Assembly: GCF_030269925.1 (NCBI RefSeq)
Contig: NC_085130.1
Coordinates: 2,492,501-2,556,500 of the forward strand
DNA from: Bombyx mori
Taxonomy: Eukaryota; Arthropoda; Insecta; Lepidoptera; Bombycidae
DNA length: 64,000 nucleotides
Direction of reading: 5' to 3'
Under the pieces are notes generated by a model. It had not been told where the DNA came from. It searched no databases and saw only the letters and a program-made list of their open reading frames with translations. Shown here piece after piece: positions 54,549-64,000 of the stretch (positions are counted from its first letter, which is position 1; every line of letters begins with the position of its first letter). A program made the position numbers and the translations under genes.

Positions 54549-55004
54549 CTAGCGGCCCGCTCCGGCTCCGCTCGGGTCTTGAACAAAAATTTTAACGATA
54601 TATGACGTTGTTTTATTTTTTTAAATAATAGAACACTTATTGCGGCATAACTATAATAGCTAACATATGCTGTCGCGACACTTTTTGTAAACAATAATGT
54701 GTTCTATAGTCTTAGTGCATTATTTTATTCTATCATTATTAGTTTTGGCAGGGCACGCGATGTAAAGAATATTTTAGGTAATGTTTTTACACCTTGGGTT
54801 ACATTATTGGAGTTTTAGTAAGGATCCCTAATTTTTTCGAAAAAAGATTATAGCCTATGTCACTCGGGAATAGTGTAACTTCCAAACAGTGAAAGAATTT
54901 TTTAAATCGGTTCAATACTTTCGGAGCCTATTTAATACAAACAAACAAACAAATCTTTCCTCTTTATAATATTATTATTATTAGTATATTAGTATTGGTA
55001 TAGA
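54549..55004 (-). mobile_element. Non-autonomous Helitron (family M)
   Basis: On the minus strand it starts TCTATACCAATACTAATA after an A and ends ...gggccgCTAG before a T. A GC-rich pairing segment (ccgagcggagccggagcgg) lies upstream of the terminus. 456 bp, non-coding. Confidence 0.7.
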
Positions 55005-55338
55005 TGTGCGCGCTAAGACAAGTATATGTCGATAATACCTATAATCAAAAAGCGTAATACTCGGTATTCCGACGCTTTATACGCATTAATAGACTCGATC
55101 TATCGACGGTTTGCGCTCTCAGGGTCAAAGCTATATTATCTGATTTTGAGTATTTATGTTGGTAATATTTATTAAATTAATAGGTCGATTAATTCATAAT
55201 TCACTGAACCGAACTTTAAAACTTTAAATAGAAGATTAATAATTATATACGTATTCAAAAGAAGATTTATCTTTTCGAAACCGATGACAGAGATATAAAA
55301 AAGGCAAACTAAAAATCCAAGTTGATAAAATTATTTTA

Positions 55339-55446
55339 GTGTCCTTTATCGGCTATACCAGCTATGCGCGGACGGGTAGGTAAGCACATGGGTTTCATAT
55401 GAGAGAATTTGCTAATACTAGACCTAGCAACAGCAGTGCCTCGCAG
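55339..55446 (-). mobile_element. Family-C copy, left part (outer layer of nest)
   Basis: tatcggctataccagctatg to agcagtgcctcgcag. It is interrupted at 55447 and resumes at 57305 with aatctaccaccggatcg, the next bases of the family-C consensus. Confidence 0.75.
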
Positions 55447-55507
55447 TATTTTTTTTTTATTTCCCTTGTAGGCAGACGAGCATACGGCCCACCTGATGGT
55501 GAGTGGT
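55447..55507 (-). mobile_element. Family-B LINE tail, left part (middle layer)
   Basis: Poly-T then tttcccttgtaggcagacg to gatggtgagtggt. It is interrupted by the gypsy element; gtggt is duplicated at 55503-55507 and 57233-57237. Confidence 0.88.
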
Positions 55508-55515
55508 TGTAGGTG

Positions 55516-56642
55516 AAGCAGCTATTGACGCACGAGCAGCTCGGTACCCGCAAACCGTCACAATTCTTGCGTCACCTACACCTACAACACTTTTCGGTGT
55601 GCCCGAAGTCACATTTCTCGGGTACCAAATCTCTGAAAGGGGCACAAAACCACTGGATAGCAAGGTTGAAGCAATCAACAATTTCCCCCCACCAAAAACC
55701 GTCCGAGAACTCAGACGATTTTTGGGGATGGTTAATTTTTACAGGCGATTTTTACCTAACGCCGCTCAGATTCAAGCCCCGCTGAACGCCTTGTTATCCG
55801 GTTCGGTTAAAGCTTCCCATCCGGTAGTCATGGAAGGAGATTCACTCAGAGCTTTCAAGGATTGCAAGAAAAGCCTTGCAGATGCAGCATTGCTGGCTCA
55901 TCCTGACCCTCAAGCCAAATTAGGTCTAGTTACGGACGCCTCCGATACCGCAATAGGTGGAGTACTTCAGCAGCTCAAAGAGGAAGGTTGGCAGCCATTA
56001 GGTTTCTTCTCCCGCAAGCTGAGCCCGTCACAAATGAAATACTCTCCGTACGACCGTGAGCTCCTTGCGATTTACGAGAGCATACGCTACTTTCGGCACA
56101 TGCTGGAAGCCACCCACTTCACAGTCTACACTGACCACAAGCCGCTATGTTACGCTTTCCACCAGCGGAAAAGTAATTGTTCACCACGTCAGTATAGACA
56201 CCTCGACTTCATCTCGCAGTTCACCTCGGACATCGTCCACATCGCCGGTAAAGATAACGTGGTGGCGGATACCCTATCGCGCGTTGATGAACTGCAGACG
56301 CCTGTCGACCTAGAAGTGATGGCCAATCTACAAGCCTCAGATGCTGAACTCCAAGACCACCTAACAGGCGAGACTTCTCTTCGCCTAGTCCAGACGAGCA
56401 TACCTGGGAGTCGAGCCATTTTGTACTGCGACATCAGCACACCGACACCCAGACCCTTCGTCCCACATCAACTGCGCCAGCAAGTTTTTGACTGCCTCCA
56501 CTCGCTCAGTCATCCAGGTCCCAATGCGACAACTAAACTAAATTCCGACCCGGATCCAAAACCAGATCCAGGGCCTCCACACCAGCAGACGACTCGATCG
56601 GGGAGGAAAGTACGCTTTCCCGATTATTATCGACCTAAGTAG
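55516..56642 (+). pseudogene. gypsy Pol remnant: RT thumb and RNase H, integrase deleted
   Basis: Open for about 375 codons. It has the end of RT (GVPEVTFLGYQISERGTKPL, RELRRFLGMVNFYRRFLP), then RNase H with acidic residues in LVTDASDTAIGGVL, YDRELLAIYESIRYF and VYTDHKPL, a DTLSRV linker, and the start of the integrase zinc-binding region (LHSLSHPGPN). There the frame jumps to the Pol C-terminus (TRSGRKVRFPDYY). gag, protease, the RT fingers/palm and the integrase core are missing. The deletion at the integrase keeps the frame. The apparent start Met lies in flanking LINE sequence and is not real. Confidence 0.85.
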
Positions 56643-56660
56643 GTCTCTGGAGGGGAGTGT

Positions 56661-57232
56661 TGTAGGTGTTTCTACTATATTTATGTATATTAGTTCATAT
56701 TATTTATTAATTTACATTGTACACCTACGCAATATTTAATATTATATCATATTTAATTACGTATTCTATAACACACTCTCATACAGTACACAAATACGCT
56801 AAACAATCATACATTCACAACACTACTCAAAATTATATTATTCACACAAGCATAGTCGGGCGTAACTGCTAGTATGCAGCAAAGACCCCGACTATGTATA
56901 ACTGCGTACGTACTGGTCGTCGCCTGCGCCACGCCCACGACTCGGCCGCCGCTCGCGGCCAGTCGGGTTTGATCAACGCTACGCTAAGACTGTGTCACTC
57001 CTCGACTTACGCGTACTCTTTTGCTTCGTTACGATTTATTGCTTTTGTCTATTTTGTATTATTGTGTTTGAACTTGCTACCGCTTTATCTGTGCCTTCTG
57101 TACTCCGTAATTTCTCCTTCTAAATATCGCTATACTATCTGTGATTGGAAATAAACTGTCCATCCAATTACGGACTCGTTATTGTGCCGCCCGGCACTGG
57201 TGACCTTACCACCATCAACAACGACCCCTAAA
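56661..57232 (+). mobile_element. 3' LTR of the gypsy element
   Basis: 572 bp starting tgtaggtgtttctactat after a purine-rich tract (ctctggaggggag, 56646-56658), with polyadenylation signal AATAAA at 57150-57155 and end acaacgacccctaa. The imperfect inverted end (ccccta for cacctaca) suggests mutation. Confidence 0.78.
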
Positions 57233-57300
57233 GTGGTTACCGTCGCCCATGGACTTCAGCAATGCCAGGGGCAAAGCCAAGCCGCTGCCTACCTACCGCT
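57233..57300 (-). mobile_element. Family-B LINE tail, right part
   Basis: gtggttaccgtcgcccatgg to aagccgctgcctacc continues the copy begun at 55447. Confidence 0.85.
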
Positions 57301-57304
57301 ACCT

Positions 57305-57340
57305 ACAATCTACCACCGGATCGAAACAGCGACCCTCAGG
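57305..57340 (-). mobile_element. Family-C copy, right part
   Basis: caatctaccaccggatcgaa and cagcgaccctcagg continue the copy at 55339-55446. Confidence 0.7.
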
Positions 57341-57883
57341 TTACGAATTTGAAAAGTTTATACTTTAAAGGTTTAAAAGGTTTTAGGTGGGAATATTGTT
57401 GTACTATACAATCGAGTGAATATGAGATATATATTAATATTTAGAATACGAAAATTAATGTGAACGTTTTTTTAGACAGTGAATCATGTAAGCAGATAAG
57501 CACGCGTTTAATATTAAAAGTGTTTTCGTTGTTGACTTCGAGATAAATAACTTATCGCTATCGCGCTTAAAAATAATGTCAAAATAACAAGAAATTAAAC
57601 AAAGTGATTTGCCCATCACTATTTATATACTTAACGGTTTCACGACCGACTTCCACTATGAAGGAGTAACACTGCTATATGAAAACTGCTAAAATTGCTA
57701 CACGTTTGCTTGTAACTAATTCGTCTAATAGAAATATGTATAATATTCAATCGAATTCCGACAGTCCACAAATTTTCAGCATCTATCTCATCGAAAATAT
57801 CATCTTTGTGGAATATAGGAAAAGCATTTTTTTTTTAAGATATACATCTTATAGGAACACAACAAAAGCCTTCAGTCTAAGCT
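57341..57883. other. AT-rich sequence without recognised features
   Basis: Nothing supported. Confidence 0.4.
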
Positions 57884-58240
57884 TTTTGAAGTGAAAACTT
57901 CTTTAGAATCGTTGTGATTTCAAACCGGATGCAACGGAAAAAACGACAGGTAAGAGACACAAATACAAAAATGTGTAGGATGAAGTCAGCACAGAAATAT
58001 ACATACTATTTAATACAGCGCCATCTGTGAGATTTTTTAATACTAACGTGTGTATGAAAGCTCTTGTAGTGAATTTTAATTTAGGATTATACGTGAAATT
58101 AAAATATCAATTCACAGAGGGCGCTACCTTACAATTATTTACTAATGACAAAATTTTACATATACTTAAGACGTTTAGGATAATTGTATTTTAATTTTGG
58201 AAGGTTTCACTTCTACCACGTGTGAATTGCACACATTTTT
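57884..58240 (-). repeat. Repeat H (copy 2, inverted) with two CTCF-like motifs
   Basis: Reverse of 39278-39645 with high identity. It contains gcgccatct (58018-58026) and agagggcgc (58116-58124). Whether this is an element or a segmental duplication is not resolved. Confidence 0.75.
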
Positions 58241-58402
58241 TTTTATATCGCCCGAAATGAAAACCAATTTTAAAACAGCTGAAGCGCGGGGTCATCGGTC
58301 GCTTGGGATCGCTTCTAGCTTCTTTTGAGTTATATTGCCTTTTCACGAAATTTTATTTAACGTCTAAATGTACTCATGGTTCATTTCGTAAATAAATTAG
58401 GC

Positions 58403-58522
58403 CTTTTTTTTTTATTGCCCTTGCAGGCAGACGAGCATACGGCCCACCTAATGGTGAGTGGTTACCGTCGCCCATGGACTTCAGCAATGCCAGGAGCAGA
58501 GCCAAACCGCTGCCTACCGCTA
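58403..58522 (-). mobile_element. Family-B LINE tail
   Basis: Poly-T, attgcccttgcaggcagacg to aaccgctgcctaccgc. A Bm1 poly-T follows immediately. Confidence 0.88.
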
Positions 58523-58540
58523 AAAATTTTTTTTATTTTT

Positions 58541-58757
58541 TTATTTTTTTTTTATTGCATACTTGGGTGGACGAGCTCACAACCCACCTGGTGTTAAGTG
58601 GTTACCGGAGCCCATAAACATCTACAACGTAAATGCTGCCGCGGGTGGGTAAAAGGTGGGTCCTTGAGATATGAGTTCTAAGGTCTCAATATAGTTACAA
58701 CGGCTGCTCCACCCTTCAAACCGAAACGCATTACTGCTTCACGGCGCAGAAATAGAC
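58541..58757 (-). mobile_element. Bm1 SINE, 5'-truncated
   Basis: Poly-T, attgcatacttgggtggac to cacggcgcagaaatagaca, with a short gggtgggtaaaa insertion. Confidence 0.88.
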
Positions 58758-58864
58758 ACCTCCTGCTGTTTTAGTCGTAAGTAAATAGGGAGCGCTGGCT
58801 GAGATCCCCACTTCAATAAAGCGGCACGACACGAGAACCCTCTCATCGTGGCCGCCGGTAACTA

Positions 58865-59203
58865 CATTCCCGATCCTGCGGACAGAATGGAAAGCAGTCG
58901 ACGTCGCCCAAAACACGTCATCTCGGATCCTCCCGATCCACTAACAGTGCTTTTAGGTACTTCAAACACCGGTCACCGGTCACCGGTCACGAGTAAATTA
59001 ACTCCCAGACGCAGCCCACTGAGTTTCTCGCCGGATCTTCTCAGTGGGTCGCGTTTCCGATCCGGTGGTAGATTCTGCGAAGCACGGCTCTTGTTAGGGT
59101 TCGTATTAGCATCGTCGTCAGGTTTGAGCCCCGTGAGCTCACCTACTAGCCACGGTTACGCTGAAATAGCCTCTCAAGGCTATCAGCTTAGGTAGAAAAA
59201 AAT
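58865..59203 (+). mobile_element. Family-C 3' end
   Basis: attcccgatcctgcggacag through a triple caccggt(c) run to cagcttaggtagaaaaaa. The ggtcacc unit is repeated three times at about 58967-58990, an internal micro-amplification. Confidence 0.87.
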
Positions 59204-59454
59204 ATATGCTGAGATACGTTTAAAAAGTCCAGTTCAAAACTGCGTGATACGCGCCAACGAACCGTTCCCAGTTTCAAGAAAATTCCATTCGCGATAAACG
59301 AGATTTAAGATAAGACTCTGTTATCAGCACGACAGATAAGTCTCCATACGTAAATATGCCTTACCTAGATTTCGTCTCTGGTACGGCAATATGTTATTAA
59401 CCCAACGATGAGCCCTATTTACGTCGAGAGCACGTGACATTCCCTCGTGTATCT

Positions 59455-59605
59455 GTGTGCTTAGTGCGAGTTTTTTAACGTTCTCGATAGCGTAAAAGTT
59501 AACTCAAATTTGTATGGTATTCGAACGTTTGCCTACAGTTGCCGCTAGGGGCGCTGTTCCAACTGCATACACAAATTTCAGTTAACTTTCACGCACTGAG
59601 CACAC
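59455..59605. mobile_element. Long-TIR MITE, family G copy 3 (right arm deleted)
   Basis: Left arm gtgtgcttagtgcgagtttt as in copies 1 and 2. The right arm lacks the ctatcgagaacgtt part (reads tttcacgcactgagcacac), so the hairpin is shortened. Confidence 0.82.
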
Positions 59606-60033
59606 TGGTCACGGAAGACGTGCATTATGAAGCTGATGACGGAATATCGTTCATAGCTAAATGACCACAGAGCATTATTGGTAAAGACGCCGTGAGAAAC
59701 ACGGTCGCCCGCACACAGCTAGTCAAATCAAAATCAAAGAAGTTTTTTTTTTTTCAATAATAAACCATGTCATTTTACGTTTCATTAATATTGCTTTAAT
59801 AAAAATTCTTGACTGTGAGATCGACTCTGCGTATAACAAGAAGAACAAACAAAAAAATACACTCTCGCATTGCTGATAATGTTATAATTACAATACAGTC
59901 TCAGCTATTATTTTAACTAATTTGTGTGTGATGAATCAATCGACAATTTTACGGCTCATCCCTAATACAACGCATATAAATAATTAAGATTTTAATGGAA
60001 TTTTCGATAAAAGCATTTCCAAGTGTTTCGAAG
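59606..60033. other. AT-rich sequence without recognised features
   Basis: Nothing supported. Confidence 0.4.
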
Positions 60034-60272
60034 TTTTTTTTTTTTGCTTAGATGGTTGTACGAGCTCACAGCCCACCTGGTGTTAAGTGGTTACTGGAGG
60101 CCATAGACATCCACAACGTAAATGCGGTACCCACCTTGAGATATAAGTTCTAAGAAGTAAGTATAGAAGTAAGATATAAGTTCTAAGAAACGCATTACTG
60201 CTTCACGGCAGAAATAGGCAGGGTGGTGGTACCCACCCGCGCGGACTCACAAGAGGTCCTACCGCCAGTAAT
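60034..60272 (-). mobile_element. Bm1 SINE with internal deletion and micro-duplication
   Basis: Poly-T, ttgcttagatggttgtacg to accgccagtaa. The part usually reading ggtctcagtatagttacaacgg is replaced by repeats of agatataagttctaagaa. Confidence 0.88.
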
Positions 60273-60310
60273 AAAATTACTAAAGTAATTAAGTATGTAC
60301 TAGTTTTGTT

Positions 60311-60440
60311 TTTAACAGCTCACAGACTTCCACTACTGGACGTAGGCCTCCTGCAAGGTCGCCACAATAACCGGTTCTGGGCAGCGTGCATTCAGCGGAT
60401 TCCAGCGATCTATAGCAGTTCATCGGTCTACTAGAACTAG
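60311..60440 (+). mobile_element. Fragment of an unidentified lepidopteran LINE
   Basis: ccactactggacgtaggcct and ggcagcgtgcattcagcgg resemble a common moth LINE 3' segment. Only a short piece is present. Confidence 0.4.
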
Positions 60441-60464
60441 TAAGTACTAGTAACAAATAAATAG

Positions 60465-60993
60465 TTGTTTAAAAAAAACTAACAAAATACGCTTTTATTG
60501 AAAATCCAAAAGAAAATAAATTTTAATAAATTTGAATGAAAAATAGTGTACGAAAAAAAGATTTTATTGAAAAAAAAAAGCGTGTGGTGCTTTTCAGGAT
60601 ATTATCAAAATAACCCTTCTACTCATATCTATCTGTTCGTAAAATATTTATAACTACTGATACCATGCACCCGACGCTTTTTTTAGAATGAAATCATTTT
60701 TTCTTACACTATTTTTATTATTTTCTATTTTTTAGTTGGTTTTTCTATAAAAGCGTATTTTGTTAGTTTTTTTAAACTATAATTTATTTTTCATTTATTA
60801 GTTGAATTTCAATTTTATCAATTTTATTTTTTTATTATATTTTTTCAATATTGAATTGTCATCGGTCCTTAATAAGTATACCAAATTTCGAGTTAATCCG
60901 ACGTTTTGAAGGGGGTCAAAATCATGTTCAAAGATTCCGTTACAAACATACACACTAACATACATGCGTCTGAATCTAATAAAAGCGTATTTA
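60465..60993 (+). repeat. Interspersed repeat F, copy 3
   Basis: aactaacaaaatacgctttt, gattttattgaaaaaaaaaagcg, tcatcggtccttaataag and gattccgttacaaacatac as in 10310-10793. Confidence 0.7.
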
Positions 60994-61253
60994 AAAAAAC
61001 TCAACAATAGTCACATTTCACCAAACGATATGTTTGACTCGTGAACTTTATCAATGCGCAACCTTTTATAAACCCAAATGATTACCGAGAACTTGTACTA
61101 TAACATTTTGGATTAAGCATATATATCGGCGCGATGGATGATTCACGCATTTAAAAGAATCTCTTTTAGTTACATAAGTCAAATAATCAATCAAGAAAAC
61201 ATCTTTTAACTGTTTAGAATCAATTGTGATGTAATCATTGTAATGTAAAACAA

Positions 61254-61370
61254 CACGTGATTTATAATCACCACGTGTTATTTCATTATTTAACCTAAAA
61301 ACTCAAACACGTGTTGATTTGCAAAAATCACTATAAATACCGGCCGCTCTGCCGACGACGAATCATTCGT
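61254..61370 (+). promoter_or_regulatory. Retrotransposon promoter: three E-boxes, TATA box and Inr
   Basis: CACGTG occurs at 61254, 61272 and 61308, followed by TATAAA at 61332 and an Inr-like atcattcg about 30 bp further. This array lies about 110-220 bp before the gag ATG and is probably in the 5' LTR, whose limits cannot be checked because the 3' LTR is outside the window. Confidence 0.6.
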
Positions 61371-61478
61371 GTTCGAGCCGTAGGACAGTACGGATCTCTC
61401 CGGAAAGTTGTTACGCTTGTAGCGAAATATAAACAGTGTTCGTAAAGTTCTCGTGAAGTTTTCGTTCAGAAGCCCGAC

Positions 61479-63317
61479 ATGAGTCATCATCATGAAAGTA
61501 ATAACTGTGACGTCAGCAATGCTGACGTCACACTTTTTAAAAACAATACGGAGGTTAATGTTCCGTCATCAGAAGTGGGATCACATGCTGCCTCCGCTCA
61601 GCAACAACCTGAAGCTACATCACAAATAGAACCACACCATGGATTAAATACTACAGGCAATGCTGGGAGTTCCTTGGAACAGGAACAGGAACAGCCACAA
61701 TCAGCATTGCTTAACGCACCGATGAGCAGCGTACCGCCACAATTCATCATGCAGATGATGCATGTGATGCAGCAAATGTCGGAACGCTTAAGTACACCAG
61801 CAGAAACTAAGATACGTATAAATGATATTTACCTACCATCATTTGACCCCGACACTAGTGTGGGAGTACGTGAGTGGTGTCAACATATCGACAAAGCCAT
61901 TGAGACTTATCGACTCAACGACTTTGACATACGCATGAAAGTTGGCAGCCTCCTAAAGGGAAGAGCGAAGATGTGGGTTGACGATTGGATGGTCACTGCA
62001 GCTTCGTGGGCTGAGCTGCGCAACAATCTTATCACGACATTCGAGCCAGAAAATCGCTATTCTCGAGACATAGCTCGATTTAGAGAACATATGTACGACT
62101 CTTCAAAGGACATCTCGGAGTTCTTGTCACGAGCTTGGGTCTTGTGGAGGAGGATCACCAAAGACAAACTACCTAATGAAGATGCAGTTGAAGCAGTTAT
62201 TGGTTGCGTGAATGACGAGAAACTTAGGATCGAGCTACTGAACACAAGAGCCACAACAGTACCAGAATTGATATCTGTTGCATCATCAGTAAGAGCCATG
62301 AAGCGTTTTCACCAGGGCTCAAATAAGCTGAGTACAAATAAGCGTCCCCGTTTTTTGAATTCTACTTCATCAAATTCATCTTACCATATCTGTAAAAGAA
62401 CTAATCACACCACCAACGAATGCTACTACAAAATGGTTACCGAATCAAAGCCCGAACAAAGAAACAAAACAACAACTGAGACAACGAAGGAAGTAACCTC
62501 CTACCAGAACGATAAAACAACAATCTGTTCATTCTGCAAAATACCAGGACACAGTTTTGAAACATGCTTCAAACGTGAACGAGCATTGACATCAAACGTA
62601 AATTACGTTGCTGGATCAAAACTAGCTCCGATTCAGGTGAAGTTTGGATCAAAGAGTTTTCAGGCAATCTTTGATAGTGGCGCAGAATGCTCACTTATGC
62701 GGGAATCCGTAGCAGCTCAAATACCCGGAAAAAGACTACAAACGGCAGATTACTTGAAAGGAATTGGACAATTTCCTGTACTATCAATAGCTACACTCGT
62801 AACGGTAGGTGTCATCGATAACATCAACGTTGAATTACAGTTTCACATAGTGGCAGATTACGAGATGACTACAGATATTTTAGTGGGTATGAACTTGATA
62901 AACAATACGAACCTAACTATGACGATCACTTCGGGCGGGACGAGGCTAGCACGTCAGCCACATGTTAATCAAGTTCAGTGTATAAATCCAATTTTCGATA
63001 AACTGGATTGTGATCTCACAAATGAAGAAGATATCGCAAAATTACGCACCCTTCTAAACAAATATCAGCACCTGTTTATCAGAGGGTATCCAACAACTCG
63101 TGTCAAGACAGGTGAACTGGAAATCCGCCTGAAGAATCCAAACAAATATGTAGAACGAAGACCTTACAGGCTCAGTCCAATCGAACGAGAAAGGGTGCGA
63201 GCCATTGTGAAAGAGTTGATGGAGCATGGCATTGTACGCGAAAGCAAGTCTCCATACTCCAGTCCCATCATCTTGGTGAAGAAGAAGAATGGTGACGATC
63301 GCATAATCATCAATTGA
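61479..63317 (+). pseudogene. gypsy-type retrotransposon Gag-protease-RT start (inactivated)
   Basis: A single 612-codon frame. Gag occupies about residues 1-290 (matrix/capsid-like region IYLPSFDPDTSVGVREWCQH, MKVGSLLKGRAKMWV). Two zinc knuckles follow at about 300 and 348: the second is a normal CX2CX4HX4C (CSFCKIPGHSFETC), while in the first the leading Cys is Tyr (YHICKRTNHTTNEC). The retropepsin-like protease has its DSG at about 399 (FDSGAECSL). RT begins at about 555 (RPYRLSPIERERV, IVRESKSPYSSPIILVKKKN) and is cut by a stop straight after RIIIN. A deletion there removes the RT segment with the first catalytic Asp. The element cannot be autonomous. Confidence 0.85.
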
Positions 63318-64000
63318 AAAGACAGCCTTTGTCACACCGGATGGACTGTATGAATATACGACTATGCCATTTGGATTGAGTAATGCATGTTCAGTCTATC
63401 AACGATGCATCAACAGAGCTCTGAGCTCGTTAATGGGGAATGCAGCTCAAGTCTACGTCGATGACGTATTAAGCAGATGTGAAAATATCGCAGAAGGGCT
63501 GTCAAACATAGAACGTATTCTAATAGCACTACAAGATGCGGGTTTTTCCATTAATGCTGATAAATGCAGTTTTTTTAAGCGTTCAATCGAATATTTGGGT
63601 AACGTAGTATCAAATGGACAAGTCTGGCCAAGCCCACGGAAAATAGATGCTCTGGTAAAATCGCCGGTACCAACAACACCCAGACAAGAGGAAGCACCTA
63701 TTCAATTGTACACAGATGCAAGTAGTTTGGGATTCGGAGCAGTACTGGTACAAGTAATTGCGGGACGACAACATGCAGTTGCCTTTATGAGCATGAGAAC
63801 TACTGAAACAGAAAGTCGCTATCACTCTTATGAATTAGAGACCTTGGCAGTAGTCCGAGCGATAAAACACTTTCGGCAGTATCTTTATGGACGTAAGTTT
63901 ACAGTTATCACAGACTGTAATGCACTAAAAGCATCCAAACACAAAAAGGACTTACTCCCTAGAATCCACCGTTGGTGGGCATTTTTACAAAATTATAATT
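63318..64000 (+). pseudogene. Continuation of gypsy pol: RT palm and RNase H (runs off edge)
   Basis: In another frame the RT resumes with KTAFVTPDGLYEYTTMPFGL and includes the catalytic YVDD (about 63452-63463). A second, in-frame deletion joins PVPTTPRQ to EEAPIQLYTDASSLG, removing the RT thumb/connection. RNase H acidic residues are present in YTDAS, YELETLAVV and ITDCNAL. The sequence ends at the window edge before integrase. Confidence 0.82.

Larger units (their letters stand above)
55508..57232 (+). mobile_element. gypsy-type LTR retrotransposon, internally deleted
   Basis: It starts with only 8 bases of the 5' LTR (tgtaggtg), jumps into pol, and ends with a complete 3' LTR. The 5-bp target duplication gtggt is intact, so the deletions occurred after or during insertion rather than by flank loss. 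1725 bp in all. Confidence 0.88.

Overview
The window is animal nuclear DNA and almost certainly silkworm (Bombyx mori or B. mandarina). About thirty pieces of the tRNA-derived Bm1 SINE, which is characteristic of Bombyx, are scattered through it, along with a DD37D mori-type mariner, an R1-clade LINE, Helitrons and gypsy-type LTR elements of lepidopteran character. Genes are sparse and split by introns; no operons or prokaryotic signals are present.

Layout. (1) About 0.66-16.65 kb, minus strand: seven exons of a PHLDB/LL5-like gene (FHA domain, Ser/Pro-rich linker, coiled coils). Their splice phases join without conflict. The C-terminal part, where the family's PH domain lies, is beyond the left edge. 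A candidate first coding exon with a CpG-rich, CCAAT/CRE-bearing promoter lies at 38.31-38.52 kb, which would make intron 1 about 21.7 kb. An intact intronless 205-codon gene on the same strand (7.14-7.75 kb) sits inside the large intron 4. (2) About 16.65-38.3 kb, read here as intron 1: a TE landscape with Bm1, two truncated LINE families (B and C), Helitrons, a pogo-like element, a hAT MITE, a MULE transposase remnant, long-hairpin MITEs and a solo LTR. (3) 38.5-48.3 kb: more of the same, with one 250-bp tandem duplication. (4) 48.6-50.8 kb: a mariner with an intact transposase ORF whose left inverted repeat is split by an R1-clade LINE. (5) 51-61 kb: LINE remnants, a Helitron, and a triple nest in which a deleted gypsy element sits in a family-B LINE, itself in a family-C copy. 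(6) 61.25-64 kb: the 5' end of a second gypsy-type element with promoter, gag, protease and a broken pol, running off the right edge.

The only supported host genes are the PHLDB-like gene and the nested small gene. The rest is transposon material at different stages of decay. Several insertions have readable target duplications, so the order of events can be reconstructed. I found no tRNA, rRNA or CRISPR. Family letters (B, C, D and so on) are labels used only here for repeats recognised by repetition within the window.
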